A DNA stretch of 64,000 nt from an uncultured Prevotella sp. (lineage in GTDB: Bacteria > Bacteroidota > Bacteroidia > Bacteroidales > Bacteroidaceae): positions 1 through 64,000 of the forward strand of contig CAMWVS010000009.1 in assembly GCA_947177775.1 (NCBI GenBank), written 5' to 3'. The number at the start of each line of letters is the position of its first letter. Positions within the stretch are counted from its first letter, which is position 1. Positions 43,787-53,354 of the stretch are shown piece after piece. The position numbers were made by a program, and so were the translations under genes. Below the pieces are notes generated by a model that saw nothing but the letters and a program-made list of their open reading frames with translations, had not been told where the DNA came from and searched no databases.

Positions 43787-44133
43787 AACTGTGTGTATTA
43801 TTAATATTGTTTATCCTGTGTCATGTCCATGTCGTCCCGTCAGGGGTGTTTACCGGGATGATGACAATACCGGGGTCAAATTTAGATATTTTTTTAATAA
43901 TCACAAAATTATGTGAATGTTTTAATGTGATTCAGTTCTATTACTTGACATACTTTTTGATTGACGTATATTTATGGTGTTTCCGCAATCTTTCTGAGAC
44001 CTAAAGATTTTCCCGACACAAGTATGCCGCTTTCATCGCGAATGAGCCAAGACATAGTATTTTTATGTAAAAATGACAGGTTTGTATCAATGCTATGTAA
44101 TGGTTTGCATTCGGTTCAGAGTCTCTTGCATTT
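43787..44133. other. Intergenic region upstream of the kinase-like gene
   Basis: Contains the kinase promoter at 43877-43907. Nothing else recognised; the short frames here have no homology I can see. Confidence 0.5.
43877..43907 (-). promoter_or_regulatory. -33/-7 promoter of the kinase-like gene
   Basis: On the - strand TTTG (43907-43904), a 19-bp spacer, then TAAATTTG (43884-43877). Leader about 85 nt. Confidence 0.75.
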
Positions 44134-44853
44134 TCATTCATTTACCGGATTTTCCGCAGCACAGATATCTACGACTGTAAGCACCTCTCCGTCAACCCGG
44201 AAGCGCACATCGAAGCCGGCGAAAGGCATGCCGTAGATGCGTTTGGGATTGTTATGGTAGTGCGGGCGTGGGTCCAGACTTAGAGTCTTTATGAGAACAT
44301 CAAGTTCTTCTTTGCAGAATGTGCCCCTTAGTCTGTCGTCCATTTCCACGCGAAGTTCGGTCCATGGCTCATCGGAGACAAATCCGCAGTTGATTCCACA
44401 ATGGCTGTCGGACATCTCTACGTATGGCTTGATGTCATAAATCGGCGTTCCGTCCATTAAATCAGCTCCTTTCACGTGTATTACAGGTCCTTCACTGCCA
44501 TTGGTCTCTATGCGTTCTATGCGTACGGACGACAGTCCGAGATTGTTCGGGCGGAAAGGGGAACGTGTCGCGAAAACTCCCATGCGGCGGTTGCCGCCGA
44601 GCCGCGGTGGGCGCACAGTGGTGTGTTTGGAGGCGGAAATGTTGGCCGAAAAGCCCCAGATTATCCACAGATAGTCAAATTCCTCCAGCCCGCGCATTGC
44701 CTCAGGATCCCTATAGTCGGGACAGAAAACGATGTGTCCGCGCAATCCTTCAACCAGCCCGCTCTGGCGTGGTATTCCGAACTTTGTTGTGAATGGTGAA
44801 CGGAAATGTGCAATTGGCTTTATCTCCATTGTCTCTTGTGATGTTTTGTCCAT
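44134..44853 (-). CDS. trmO: tRNA (N6-threonylcarbamoyladenosine37-N6)-methyltransferase
   Basis: A 239-residue TrmO/TsaA protein that methylates t6A37 of certain tRNAs using S-adenosylmethionine. Family marks: IAHFRSPFTTKFGIPRQSGL near residue 15, EFDYLWIIWGFS, RPPRLGGNRRMGVFATRSPF with RPNNLGLS, and the C-terminal YHNNPKRIYGMPFAGFDVRF. A shorter C-terminal extension than in E. coli. The ATG at 44853 is preferred: three codons earlier there is only a TTG. The promoter's -7 box ends 7 nt before the ATG, so transcription may start at the codon itself. Confidence 0.93.
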   Translation of the reverse strand: MDKTSQETMEIKPIAHFRSPFTTKFGIPRQSGLVEGLRGHIVFCPDYRDPEAMRGLEEFDYLWIIWGFSANISASKHTTVRPPRLGGNRRMGVFATRSPFRPNNLGLSSVRIERIETNGSEGPVIHVKGADLMDGTPIYDIKPYVEMSDSHCGINCGFVSDEPWTELRVEMDDRLRGTFCKEELDVLIKTLSLDPRPHYHNNPKRIYGMPFAGFDVRFRVDGEVLTVVDICAAENPVNE

Positions 44854-44859
44854 TGTCTG

Positions 44860-44867
44860 CAAATTTA
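44860..44867 (-). promoter_or_regulatory. -7 box of trmO
   Basis: CAAATTTA on the + strand, i.e. TAAATTTG on the - strand, 6 nt from the ATG. No -33 box at 19-20 bp. Confidence 0.6.
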
Positions 44868-45139
44868 CATATAAATCGTGAGATTTCTATACCGACATAA
44901 CAAAGAATTTGATTTTTCTTTAGGGAGGGAAAGATAGGAAAAAATATGAGTTTTGACTTATGGATTCGTGATTATGGCTTGGGTGGATTAACTTAACGTG
45001 GTTTTGATTCATCAGGTATATCATGTAAATCAAACCATTATCAGGTTAAAACAGGAATATAGTCTTGATGCAATGTTAAAAAAGCAAAATGGTGGAAAGA
45101 TTAAATGCGTCTGAGAACATTTTTACACACATATTCCGT

Positions 45140-45147
45140 ATATTTGT
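45140..45147 (+). promoter_or_regulatory. -7 box of the ROK gene
   Basis: TATATTTG, 23 nt before the ATG at 45171; no clear -33 box. Confidence 0.55.
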
Positions 45148-45170
45148 AATCAAATCAATGCTGAAAAACG

Positions 45171-46151
45171 ATGATACAGGGAGCACAAAAAACTCAGGTT
45201 GTAGGAGTTGATATCAGTTTTGAGGAAACTACCTATGCCATTGTTGACGTTCGTGGTAATATCCTCGCACGAGACAGTTTCGATACGGCGGACTATCCCA
45301 ATATCGAAGACTACGTGATGAAGTTGTGTGACAGTATAATGAAACTGATAGAACACAACAATTCCATAGAGCATATTCGTTCTATAGGAATATCGGCACC
45401 GAGCGGAAATTATCTCTCGGGATGTATAGAAAACTCACCTAATATGCCATGGCGTGGAGTTATTCCATTGGCAGCAATGGTTCGTGACAGGCTTGGACTT
45501 GCAGTGGCTTTGGCCAACGACAGCCATGCGGTGGCTTTGGGCGAACAGGCGTTTGGCAGCGGTCATGGTTTGAGCAATTTCGGCGTGGTGACAATCGGAT
45601 ATGGTCTTGGGAGTACCATCGTTTCCCATGGCCATGTTCATACGGGAGCCAATGGTTTTGCCGGAGAGTTGGGGCATATCTGCGTTGTGGATAACGGGCG
45701 GGCGTGTGGTTGCGGCCGATTGGGATGTCTGGAAAGCTATGTGGCATCATCCGGTATCATACGTACAGCACGTGAGCTTATGGCCGAGAGCGAAAAGGCG
45801 TCGCTCATGCGTGATCTTGACAGATTATCTCCAAAGACCATCAAGGACTGTTGTGAACTTGGTGACGAAATGGCTATAGAGGTTTATCGGCGCACAGGCT
45901 ATTGGTTAGGCGTCGGGCTGGCCAATTTCGCCACGCTGCTTGATCCAGAAGCAATAATTCTCGCAGGCGGTGTCTCACAGGCAGGACGATGGTTGTCGGA
46001 GCCGGCCAAAGATTCATTTGACAATCATGTATTCCATAACATTCGAGGACGTGTGGACCTTATAATCTCGCAATTGAGCAATAGGGAACGCGATATATTG
46101 GGAGCCAGTGTGCTGGCTTGGAACGTTAAGGAATATTCATTATTTAAATGA
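45171..46151 (+). CDS. ROK-family sugar kinase
   Basis: A 326-residue ROK protein without an N-terminal helix-turn-helix, so a kinase rather than a repressor. The phosphate-binding start is VVGVDISFEETTYAIVD, the sugar-site Asn-Asp is VALANDSHAVALGEQAFG, and the ROK signature with Zn ligands is complete: GELGHICV (His) followed by ACGCGRLGCLESY (Cys residues). ADP-site GLANFATLLDPEAIILAGGV follows. Glucose or an N-acetylated amino sugar is the likely substrate. It stands alone between trmO and the menaquinone operon. Confidence 0.9.
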   Translation: MIQGAQKTQVVGVDISFEETTYAIVDVRGNILARDSFDTADYPNIEDYVMKLCDSIMKLIEHNNSIEHIRSIGISAPSGNYLSGCIENSPNMPWRGVIPLAAMVRDRLGLAVALANDSHAVALGEQAFGSGHGLSNFGVVTIGYGLGSTIVSHGHVHTGANGFAGELGHICVVDNGRACGCGRLGCLESYVASSGIIRTARELMAESEKASLMRDLDRLSPKTIKDCCELGDEMAIEVYRRTGYWLGVGLANFATLLDPEAIILAGGVSQAGRWLSEPAKDSFDNHVFHNIRGRVDLIISQLSNRERDILGASVLAWNVKEYSLFK

Positions 46152-46282
46152 AAGAAATCAATTAAGAGTAAAGAATTAAAAAGTGCTGTTGCCGTTTCGT
46201 GCTTCATTTGAGAAATTCCTCAATTTGGAGATGGAAGGACGGCGGCATTTCTTTAATTCTTATTTTTTTTTAAAAAAGACTT

Positions 46283-46711
46283 ATGGACATATCTAATATA
46301 GTAGACTTCCTGAGCCAGGAACAGACGCTGTCTCAGGCGCTTGGCATGACATTCGTGTCGACTTCTGATCCTGACACATGTATGGCTACAATGTCTGTTG
46401 ACGAACGTACTCGCCAGCCTTTTGGGGTGCTTAGCGGTGGAGCCACGCTTGCTTTGGCAGAAACTCTTGCCGGAGTAGGGTCGCTTGCTATGTGTCCCGG
46501 AGAGAAATATGTTGGTGTGAATGTAAGTGGCAGTCATGTCAAGGCAGTGAAAGAGGGTGACACGATTACAGCATTGGCACGAATAGTACATCGTGGCCGC
46601 AGATTTCATGTATGGAATGTTGAGGTCACCAATACCGCGGGAGAAATAATATCGACAGTCAGCGTGACCAATTATGCTGTTTCAATAAAGCCGAGGGAGG
46701 TGTTGGCATGA
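46283..46711 (+). CDS. menI: Hotdog-fold thioesterase, probable DHNA-CoA hydrolase
   Basis: A 142-residue PaaI/YbdB-type hotdog thioesterase. The active-site helix FGVLSGGATLALAETLAGVG with the catalytic Glu is visible at about residues 48-67, followed by GVNVSGSHVKAVKEGDTITA. Its stop overlaps the menF start, placing it in the menaquinone operon, where hydrolysis of 1,4-dihydroxy-2-naphthoyl-CoA is the fitting reaction. The family alone does not distinguish substrates; the role comes from context. Confidence 0.78.
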   Translation: MDISNIVDFLSQEQTLSQALGMTFVSTSDPDTCMATMSVDERTRQPFGVLSGGATLALAETLAGVGSLAMCPGEKYVGVNVSGSHVKAVKEGDTITALARIVHRGRRFHVWNVEVTNTAGEIISTVSVTNYAVSIKPREVLA

Positions 46712-47784
46712 CAGCGTTTGCTTATTACAGACTGCCCCACGAGAAAACATACACAGTAATGACTCAGACCTCCGGCAGGCCTGAAACGTTTGGAACTTTA
46801 GAATCGCTCAATGGACGTGACGGATTTGTCATAGCTCCGTTTGCCGTGTCGGACGGTTGTCCGGTCATTCTGATTCGCCCGGACAAGATAGAACGTCGGC
46901 CCGTATATGAGGCGGCGGATGGATATCGTCGTGACGTCAGTCTTGCGGTCATGGCCGATCGTGATACATATATGGAGGACTTCTCCCGTTGCCATGCCAG
47001 GCTCATGTCCGGCGAATACAGAAAAATAGTGCTTGCACGCAGTGCCGACATACGGACTGATGCCGCAATATCGGCGGAAGAACTTTTTTTGCGTGCCTGT
47101 CGGGCATATCCCCGTATGTTCGTTGTTCTTGTGCAGACTCCGCAGAGCGGCACATGGCTGGCAGCAACGCCCGAAATCTTATTGGAAGGCAACGCCGGGC
47201 GGTGGAAGACGGTAGCTTTGGCCGGAACCATGAGTCTGGAAGACGGACAGCTCGGTTTTGACAATCCGCCCTCACCGCATTCAGACGGAGTTGCTCCGGA
47301 CATATTGTGGAGTACGAAGAACATCAAGGAGCAGCGTTATGTCGCGACATATATAGCCGATAATCTGAAATCTTTGGCATTCGATATAGCCGAAGAGGGA
47401 CCGAAGACCGTACGTGCCGGCAATCTGGTTCATCTGAGGAGTGACTTCACGTTCTCGTTGAATGAAGGAGGGAAAGTTGGCGACGTGCTGACGATTCTTC
47501 ATCCGACACCGGCAGTCTGCGGTCTGCCTAAGGCAGCGACATGGCGTCACATAGTGGAGCAGGAGCACACGGAACGCTGTTATTACAGTGGATTTATGGG
47601 GCCGCTCAACCATGAAGGCAAGACCCATCTGTATGTTTCGTTGCGCTGCATGCGACAAATTGATGACCGTACGTTCCGGCTTTATGCCGGTGGCGGATTG
47701 CTCCGTGACAGCGATGCAGGACAGGAGTGGCTCGAGACGGAGGCAAAGATGGAGACAATGAAGAGATTGTTTTATGTTGAATGA
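46708..47784 (+). CDS. menF: Isochorismate synthase
   Basis: A 358-residue chorismate-binding enzyme converting chorismate to isochorismate, the first step of menaquinone synthesis. The conserved blocks ATPEILLEGNAGRWKTVALAG, SDFTFSLNEGGKVGDVL..LHPTPAVCGLPK and the C-terminal YAGGGLLRDSDAGQEWLETE with the Mg-binding Glu residues are present. The N-terminal domain is short compared with E. coli MenF. ATGA overlap with the thioesterase gene. An entC-like role is excluded by its operon. Confidence 0.92.
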   Translation: MTAFAYYRLPHEKTYTVMTQTSGRPETFGTLESLNGRDGFVIAPFAVSDGCPVILIRPDKIERRPVYEAADGYRRDVSLAVMADRDTYMEDFSRCHARLMSGEYRKIVLARSADIRTDAAISAEELFLRACRAYPRMFVVLVQTPQSGTWLAATPEILLEGNAGRWKTVALAGTMSLEDGQLGFDNPPSPHSDGVAPDILWSTKNIKEQRYVATYIADNLKSLAFDIAEEGPKTVRAGNLVHLRSDFTFSLNEGGKVGDVLTILHPTPAVCGLPKAATWRHIVEQEHTERCYYSGFMGPLNHEGKTHLYVSLRCMRQIDDRTFRLYAGGGLLRDSDAGQEWLETEAKMETMKRLFYVE

Positions 47785-47911
47785 AGGATAATAAATAAGT
47801 AATCCAAATGGATTGACTTAAATATAATGGAAATCATGGTTTCTTATTACTGCATGATACCGCAATATCAAACTAATTGTTGATATTCTCTTGTTTTGCA
47901 GAACTGGTAAT

Positions 47912-49606
47912 ATGAATTGTAACATACAGATATTGATATCGCTGTTGAGTCAGCATGGGGTGGATAGAGCCGTGGTGTGTCCAGGCTCGCGCAATGCCCC
48001 GATTGTGCATTGGTTAAATGAGTGTGGAGCGATGGAGTGTCGCTCTGTGACTGACGAACGTTCTGCCGGCTTTGTTGCCCTTGGCATGGCACTGGCTACG
48101 GGAAAGCCCGTGGCTGTGTGTGTCACGTCGGGCACGGCACTGCTCAATCTTGCTCCGGCCGTGGCAGAGGCCTATTATAGGCAGGTGTCGCTTGTGGTTG
48201 TTTCTGCCGACCGACCGCAGATGTGGATTGACCAGCTTGACGGTCAGACTCTCAGGCAACCGGGAGCACTGGGCTGTTTGGTGGCTTGCAGCATAACATT
48301 GCCGGAGTCTACGGATGGTGAAAACCGCCGTTATTGTGAACGTCTGGTGAACGAAGCTATGCTTGCCTCACGCTGTCCGGTCGGGCGTCCGGTACATATA
48401 AATGTTCCGCTCAGCGAACCGCTGTTCGATTTTACAATTTCTGATACGCCGCGTGTCAGAGCGGTTGCGCACATCGGGAACAGCGGGATATCCTTTGAAC
48501 AGGCAAGGCTCATCGGTGACAGGCTACAGCGTGCGGCGCGTCCTATGATTGTTGTCGGTCAGTGTGGGTTCAGTTGTGATATTTCTGATTGTCTGCGAAA
48601 ATTGTCAGAGTGTTTTGTCGTGTTACAGGAACCGCTCAGTCCAGGCCGTGGTGCTGTCGGATTTGATGAAGTGATCGGTAGAGTCGGTATGTCTGTGGAC
48701 TATATGCCCGATTTCATATTGTATGCCGGCGGTACAGTTGTGAGTAAACGTCTGAAAAGGTTTCTGCGTTCCGCAACCGGAGCCGAGACCTGGGCGGTTA
48801 GTCCGGATGGCGAGATACATGACACATTCATGAATCAGACAGCAGTCATACAGGCTGATTTCGTGTCTGTGATGACCCGGTTGACAGAATTGTTTGCAGA
48901 GAAACAGACCGGTTCCGAAGGTATATTGTCGTCTTCTTGTCCTTTATCGGCCACAGCCAGCGAGTTTCGTTGCCGTTGGGAGGCGGCTCTGTATGCGGCT
49001 TCCCGTCATGCCGAGTCTTTTGAACCGCGCTATTCCCAGATGATGGCAGTCCGGATGTTTGAAGATATGGTTGGTGAACTGGACTATGATTTCCATGTCC
49101 ACTATGCCAACAGTTCTGCCGTTCGTCTGGCAAATATATATGCTGACCATTATATATATGTGAACCGTGGTGTCAACGGCATTGAAGGCTCGCTGTCCAC
49201 AGCTGCTGGTTTTTCAATGGAGTGTGCGGACATGACATTCTGTGTCATCGGTGATCTCAGTTTCTTTTATGACAGTAACGCACTCTGGATTCAGAATCTT
49301 CGTGGCAATCTACGTGTTCTGTTGCTCAACAATTGCTGTGGCGGAATTTTCCACCAGTTGCCTGGACTTGACCGTTCACCGGTGCGTGACAGTTGCATTG
49401 CCGCAGAGCATCATGCCAGTGCCCATGGAATCTGTGATGCTTACGACATTGGCTATTTTTCGGCACATAATGTCGATGAACTGGCCCGCAACATGAATAC
49501 GTTTCTTTACAGCGGAACACATCGTCCCCTTCTTTTTGAAGTGTTTACGGATGCGGAAGAGGATGCCGGGGCAATAAAAGACTATTTGGAAACGTTTAAT
49601 CTTTAG
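47912..49606 (+). CDS. menD: 2-succinyl-5-enolpyruvyl-6-hydroxy-3-cyclohexene-1-carboxylate synthase
   Basis: A 564-residue thiamine-diphosphate enzyme joining isochorismate and 2-oxoglutarate. The N-terminus has [14 protein letters not shown] with the family Ser-Arg, then the cofactor-stabilising Glu in [17 protein letters not shown] sequence ([11 protein letters not shown]); ThDP is bound in the C-terminal part ([17 protein letters not shown] and [17 protein letters not shown]). ATG at 47912 chosen over an upstream in-frame TTG. It follows menF after 127 nt and precedes menB by 22 nt. Confidence 0.94.
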   Translation: MNCNIQILISLLSQHGVDRAVVCPGSRNAPIVHWLNECGAMECRSVTDERSAGFVALGMALATGKPVAVCVTSGTALLNLAPAVAEAYYRQVSLVVVSADRPQMWIDQLDGQTLRQPGALGCLVACSITLPESTDGENRRYCERLVNEAMLASRCPVGRPVHINVPLSEPLFDFTISDTPRVRAVAHIGNSGISFEQARLIGDRLQRAARPMIVVGQCGFSCDISDCLRKLSECFVVLQEPLSPGRGAVGFDEVIGRVGMSVDYMPDFILYAGGTVVSKRLKRFLRSATGAETWAVSPDGEIHDTFMNQTAVIQADFVSVMTRLTELFAEKQTGSEGILSSSCPLSATASEFRCRWEAALYAASRHAESFEPRYSQMMAVRMFEDMVGELDYDFHVHYANSSAVRLANIYADHYIYVNRGVNGIEGSLSTAAGFSMECADMTFCVIGDLSFFYDSNALWIQNLRGNLRVLLLNNCCGGIFHQLPGLDRSPVRDSCIAAEHHASAHGICDAYDIGYFSAHNVDELARNMNTFLYSGTHRPLLFEVFTDAEEDAGAIKDYLETFNL

Positions 49607-49628
49607 ATATTATTATTGTGTAACAGCT

Positions 49629-50447
49629 ATGAATAGAGAATGGAAAAAAATCAGGGATTTCGAGGAAATCCTGTTCGAGGAATATAACGGTATTGCAAAG
49701 ATAACAATCAACCGTCCGCGTTATCGTAACGCTTTCACTCCGAAAACAACCTGGGAATTGTCTCAGGCGTTCTCGCTTTGTCGCGAGATGCAGGAGATAA
49801 GTGTTGTGTTGTTGACCGGTGCAGGCGACAAGGCGTTCTGTTCCGGAGGAGACATGAACGTTAAGGGACGTGGCGGATATATCGACGGTGACGGTGTTCC
49901 GCGGCTCAGCGTGCTTGATGTGCAGATGCAGATACGTCGTCTGCCGAAGCCTGTTATAGCAATGGTCAACGGCTATGCCATCGGCGGCGGCCATGTTCTT
50001 CATCTTGTCTGTGATCTTACCATTGCCAGCGACAATGCGATCTTCGGACAGACAGGTCCGAAGGTAGGTTCGTTCGATGCCGGCTTCGGTGCGTCGTATC
50101 TTGCACGCATCGTAGGTCAGAAGAAGGCACGCGAAATTTGGTTCCTGTGTCGTCAGTATAGTGCGAAGGAAGCAGAGGAAATGGGTATGGTGAACAAGGT
50201 TGTGCCGTTTGAACGTCTTGAAGATGAGTGCGTAGAGTGGGCGGAGACAATGATGGAGCGTAGTCCGCTGGCGCTTCGAATGATAAAGGCCGGTCTGAAT
50301 GCCGAACTTGACGGACAGGCTGGAATACAGGAACTGGCCGGTGATGCCACAATGCTTTATTATTTCCTTGATGAGGCTCAGGAAGGCGGCCGTGCTTTTC
50401 TTGAAAAACGCAAGCCGGATTTCAAGAAGTATCCGAAGATGCCGTGA
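49629..50447 (+). CDS. menB: 1,4-dihydroxy-2-naphthoyl-CoA synthase
   Basis: A 272-residue crotonase-fold enzyme that cyclises o-succinylbenzoyl-CoA. Visible: [20 protein letters not shown], the oxyanion-hole [40 protein letters not shown], and the MenB-specific [20 protein letters not shown] followed by [13 protein letters not shown] with the active-site Tyr. The C-terminus ends in ...FKKYPKMP as in other MenB proteins. Followed by 450 nt of repeats before menC. Confidence 0.95.
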   Translation: MNREWKKIRDFEEILFEEYNGIAKITINRPRYRNAFTPKTTWELSQAFSLCREMQEISVVLLTGAGDKAFCSGGDMNVKGRGGYIDGDGVPRLSVLDVQMQIRRLPKPVIAMVNGYAIGGGHVLHLVCDLTIASDNAIFGQTGPKVGSFDAGFGASYLARIVGQKKAREIWFLCRQYSAKEAEEMGMVNKVVPFERLEDECVEWAETMMERSPLALRMIKAGLNAELDGQAGIQELAGDATMLYYFLDEAQEGGRAFLEKRKPDFKKYPKMP

Positions 50448-50896
50448 GGATAGTTTAGAGTGATGAGGGTATTTCAGTGCAGAGGGTGTTTTAGTGCAGA
50501 GTTCAGAGTGTGTTTCAGTGCAGAGGTTTGAGTGATGAGTGAAGAGGTATGATTACCTTTAAGTTATAGTTCAGAGTGATGAGTGTGTTTCAGTGCAGAG
50601 GTTTGAGTGATGAGTGAAGAGGTATGATTACCTTTAAGTTATAGTTCAGAGTGATGAGAGTGTTTCAGTGCAGAGTTCAGAGTGATGAGTGCAGAGGTAT
50701 GATTACCTTTTGTGGTCATTAAAATGGTGGATAATAATTCTAAATAGCAAAGCAAATCACACCTCTTTACTATGAACTTAAAGGTAATCATACCTCTTCA
50801 CTCATCACTCAAACCTCTGCACTGAAATACTCTCATCACTCAAACCTCTGCACTGAAATACTCTCATCGCTCTGACCTCATAATTTTAAAAAAAAC
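50448..50896. other. Repeat-filled intergenic region inside the men operon
   Basis: Between menB and menC, no coding frame. It holds three tandem units and an inverted arm, detailed in the next entry, and an A/T-rich middle segment. Confidence 0.85.
50470..50880. repeat. 75-bp tandem repeats plus inverted arm (core family member 2)
   Basis: The 17-bp core GAAGAGGTATGATTACC occurs at 50541-50557, 50616-50632 and, with one change, 50691-50707: a 75-bp period. The inverted copy at 50783-50799 lies in a right arm. A 50-bp segment, 50591-50640, is the exact reverse complement of 50775-50824. Units are made of AGTGATGAGTG and CAGTGCAGAG words, as at 12283-12397. Confidence 0.93.
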
Positions 50897-51928
50897 ATGA
50901 AATATAAAATAGATATTACGGAGCGTGTGCTCCATTTCAAGCAGCCGGCGGGAACATCGCGCGGCATTTATACCACCCGCAAGTCGTGGTTTCTGGAACT
51001 GACTTCACCGGATATGCCGGGCCGGCGAGGAGTGGGGGAGTGTGCCCCGCTGCCGTCGTTGAGCTGCGACGACATACCGGAATATGGCAAGATATTGCGT
51101 GCGTTGTGTGATAAGTTTGAGCAGGAAGGTGTTATCGACTATGCAGTGATGAGACCTTATCCGTCGATGCTTTTTGGTCTGGAAACAGCGTTACGTCATT
51201 TTGAGGCCGGTTCTACGGCACTCTTTGAAACCCCTTTCAGCCGCGGTGAAGAAGGTATCACGATAAACGGACTTGTATGGATGGGCAGTTATGACGAGAT
51301 GTTGCAGAGGATGGAGGCCAAGATAGAACAGGGTTTCCATTGCATCAAACTGAAGATTGGCGCAATAGACTTCGACAGGGAACTGGAACTGTTGCGCCGC
51401 ATCCGTGAACGCTTCTCCCATCGTGAGATGACGATACGGCTCGATGCCAACGGAGCGTTCCGTTTTGATGAAGCTCTGTATAAGTTGGAGTTGCTCTCCC
51501 AGTATGCCGTACATTCAATAGAACAGCCAATCGCAGCGCATCAGTGGGGCAATATGGCCGAACTGTGTCGTGAATCTCCATTGCCGATAGCCCTCGACGA
51601 GGAACTTATCGGGGTGAATCAGCCGGACATGAAAGCCCATATCCTTAATATCATAAAGCCTGCATATATCGTTCTGAAGCCGTCGTTGCACGGAGGAATG
51701 CGTGGAACGGAGGAATGGATTGCCGCTGCACGGGCTAAGGACATCGGAACGTGGATAACAAGTGCGCTCGAAAGCAACGTGGGGCTGAACGCCATTGCCC
51801 AGCTGACGGCAAAGGTCTATGGCCGCAATATCTGTTCTCCGCAGGGTCTCGGCACAGGCCAGTTGTTCACAGATAATATCCCGATGCCGCTTGAGATAAG
51901 GGGTGAGAAGCTGTGGTATGCGGAATGA
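50897..51928 (+). CDS. menC: o-Succinylbenzoate synthase
   Basis: A 343-residue enolase-superfamily enzyme dehydrating SHCHC to o-succinylbenzoate. The catalytic Lys pair motif IKLKIGAIDFDRELELL, the metal-binding Asp in TIRLDANGAFRFDEAL, the Glu in HSIEQPI, and the Lys-containing YIVLKPSLHGGM loop are all there. The start ATG at 50897 directly follows an A-rich stretch after the repeats. Its TGA overlaps the menE start (ATGATGA), so the last two genes are coupled. Separated from menB by the repeat block. Confidence 0.93.
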   Translation: MKYKIDITERVLHFKQPAGTSRGIYTTRKSWFLELTSPDMPGRRGVGECAPLPSLSCDDIPEYGKILRALCDKFEQEGVIDYAVMRPYPSMLFGLETALRHFEAGSTALFETPFSRGEEGITINGLVWMGSYDEMLQRMEAKIEQGFHCIKLKIGAIDFDRELELLRRIRERFSHREMTIRLDANGAFRFDEALYKLELLSQYAVHSIEQPIAAHQWGNMAELCRESPLPIALDEELIGVNQPDMKAHILNIIKPAYIVLKPSLHGGMRGTEEWIAAARAKDIGTWITSALESNVGLNAIAQLTAKVYGRNICSPQGLGTGQLFTDNIPMPLEIRGEKLWYAE

Positions 51929-53043
51929 TGAGCATCGAAGAGTTTTTAGAGGAATGGTATAGTGATTCCGACCGTGTGCTTGTGCATACGAGTGGTTCTA
52001 CAGGAGAACCGAAACCTTTGTGGGTGGAAAAACACCGTATGGAGGCTTCGGCCCGTGTCACGTGCTCGTTCCTCGGTTTAAAGCCGGGCGACACCGCCCT
52101 GCTTTGTATGCCGCTCGACTATATTGCAGGAAAGATGATGGTGGTGAGGGCGCTGACGTGTGGTCTTCGTCTTATATGCATGGAACCGACGGGCCGACCT
52201 TTCCGTCATCATGATAACGAATTGTCGGTTATTGATTGTACGCATATCACACCTTCCGCACATTTTCTTTCCGCCGTAGATTCCTCGTCTGAGGAGAGTG
52301 AAGGCCGGCCGCAGGTTTCTTGTCTTCGGTCTTCATCCTTCGATTCCCATCTTTCTCTTGTAGCCATGGTGCCAATGCAGGTCTACAATACCATGCAGGT
52401 TTCTGAAGAGCGTGAGCGGCTTATGCAAGTCCGCCATCTGATAATCGGTGGCGGGGCTATAGACGACGCCATGGCGGGAGAGCTTAGCGCGTTTCCCAAT
52501 GCGGTTTGGAGTACATACGGCATGACAGAGACGCTTTCCCACATAGCTCTGCGCAGGCTTAGTGGGCCGGATGCAGATGAATGGTATGTGCCTTTTGATA
52601 TGGTGAGTGTCAGTACCAATGCCGACGGTTGTCTCGTGATAGACGCTCCAGAGGTGTGTGCTGATGTTTTGGAGACCAACGACCGTGCGGAGATTGCTCC
52701 TGATGGCCGCCGCTTCCGCATTCTCGGTCGTCGTGATAATGTGATTTGTAGTGGTGGCTTGAAGATACAGATAGAGGAGGTGGAGCGTGCGTTACGTCCA
52801 CATCTGCCGTTTCCTTATATGATAACACGGCGTCGTGATGCTAAATTCGGTGAGACGGTTGTGCTGCTCGTGCAGTCGGAAAATATTGCTGTTGCGCGTG
52901 ATATTTGCCAAAGGGTGTTGCCACGTTACTGGCAACCGAAACACTATCTGTCCGTTTCCGCAGTTCCGCTGACGGAAACGGGAAAACCGGCAAGGAAGAA
53001 AGCGGAACTATATGTCGAGGGAACGGATTTCCAGGATGTTTGA
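51925..53043 (+). CDS. menE: o-Succinylbenzoate-CoA ligase
   Basis: A 372-residue acyl-adenylate enzyme activating o-succinylbenzoate with CoA, short relative to E. coli MenE but like other Bacteroidetes forms. The P-loop HTSGSTGEPKPLWVEK (about residues 22-37), the SPTYGMTE-like WSTYGMTETLSHIAL and the C-terminal hinge FRILGRRDNVICSGG with the catalytic Lys in GKPARKK are visible. ATG at 51925 overlaps the menC stop by 4 nt; the next ATG at 51928 is equally possible. Last gene of the operon. Confidence 0.92.
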   Translation: MMSIEEFLEEWYSDSDRVLVHTSGSTGEPKPLWVEKHRMEASARVTCSFLGLKPGDTALLCMPLDYIAGKMMVVRALTCGLRLICMEPTGRPFRHHDNELSVIDCTHITPSAHFLSAVDSSSEESEGRPQVSCLRSSSFDSHLSLVAMVPMQVYNTMQVSEERERLMQVRHLIIGGGAIDDAMAGELSAFPNAVWSTYGMTETLSHIALRRLSGPDADEWYVPFDMVSVSTNADGCLVIDAPEVCADVLETNDRAEIAPDGRRFRILGRRDNVICSGGLKIQIEEVERALRPHLPFPYMITRRRDAKFGETVVLLVQSENIAVARDICQRVLPRYWQPKHYLSVSAVPLTETGKPARKKAELYVEGTDFQDV

Positions 53044-53246
53044 ATGTTATGTCATTTTTTTTGTTGTGAATATCTGCCGATAAGCGTGTCTGTATTGGTA
53101 GGTTTCATAGCGTATTCGTCTTATCTCGTTTTCAGTCATTTTGATGACATTTCCTGATGCGGCCGATATTCCCCTGAAACTGCGGCCAATAGCTTATATG
53201 GGTAAATAAAAGACGGGATGTTTTTTATATATCCGGGAATTTTCAC

Positions 53247-53254
53247 TACCTTTG
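53247..53254 (+). promoter_or_regulatory. -7 box of yhhQ-queF
   Basis: TACCTTTG; predicted start near 53261, leaving a leader of about 94 nt that includes the riboswitch. Confidence 0.65.
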
Positions 53255-53316
53255 CAGCCGCTTTTGGTGCACAACACGGACTAAGTGGTTGGGTGCCGCA
53301 CAGGCTTGATAACGAT

Positions 53317-53350
53317 GGAGTGCTTGTCTAACCTCCTTTAACAAAACAAG
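53317..53350 (+). promoter_or_regulatory. Probable preQ1-I riboswitch
   Basis: A compact H-type pseudoknot: stem P1 GGAG (53317-53320) with CTCC (53333-53336); in the loop, CTTGT (53323-53327) pairs with ACAAG of the A-rich tail (53346-53350) as P2. The loop ends TAAC with the Cyt expected to contact preQ1, and the tail AACAAAACAAG matches that of the well-known preQ1-I aptamers. It ends 4 nt before the ATG of a queuosine-precursor transporter, so control of translation initiation is likely. Confidence 0.82.
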
Positions 53351-53354
53351 AATT

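Larger units (their letters stand above)
44854..45170. other. Divergent promoter region of trmO and the ROK gene
   Basis: Besides the two promoters (44860-44867, 45140-45147) nothing else is recognised. Confidence 0.6.
53044..53354 (+). other. Leader region of the yhhQ-queF transcript
   Basis: Holds a promoter at 53247-53254 and the riboswitch at 53317-53350. The segment 53044-53230 shows no recognisable feature. Confidence 0.7.

Noticed and set aside
50470..50880. CRISPR array
   Set aside because: Repeats are contiguous 75-bp units without unique spacers, partly inverted, and no cas genes are present.
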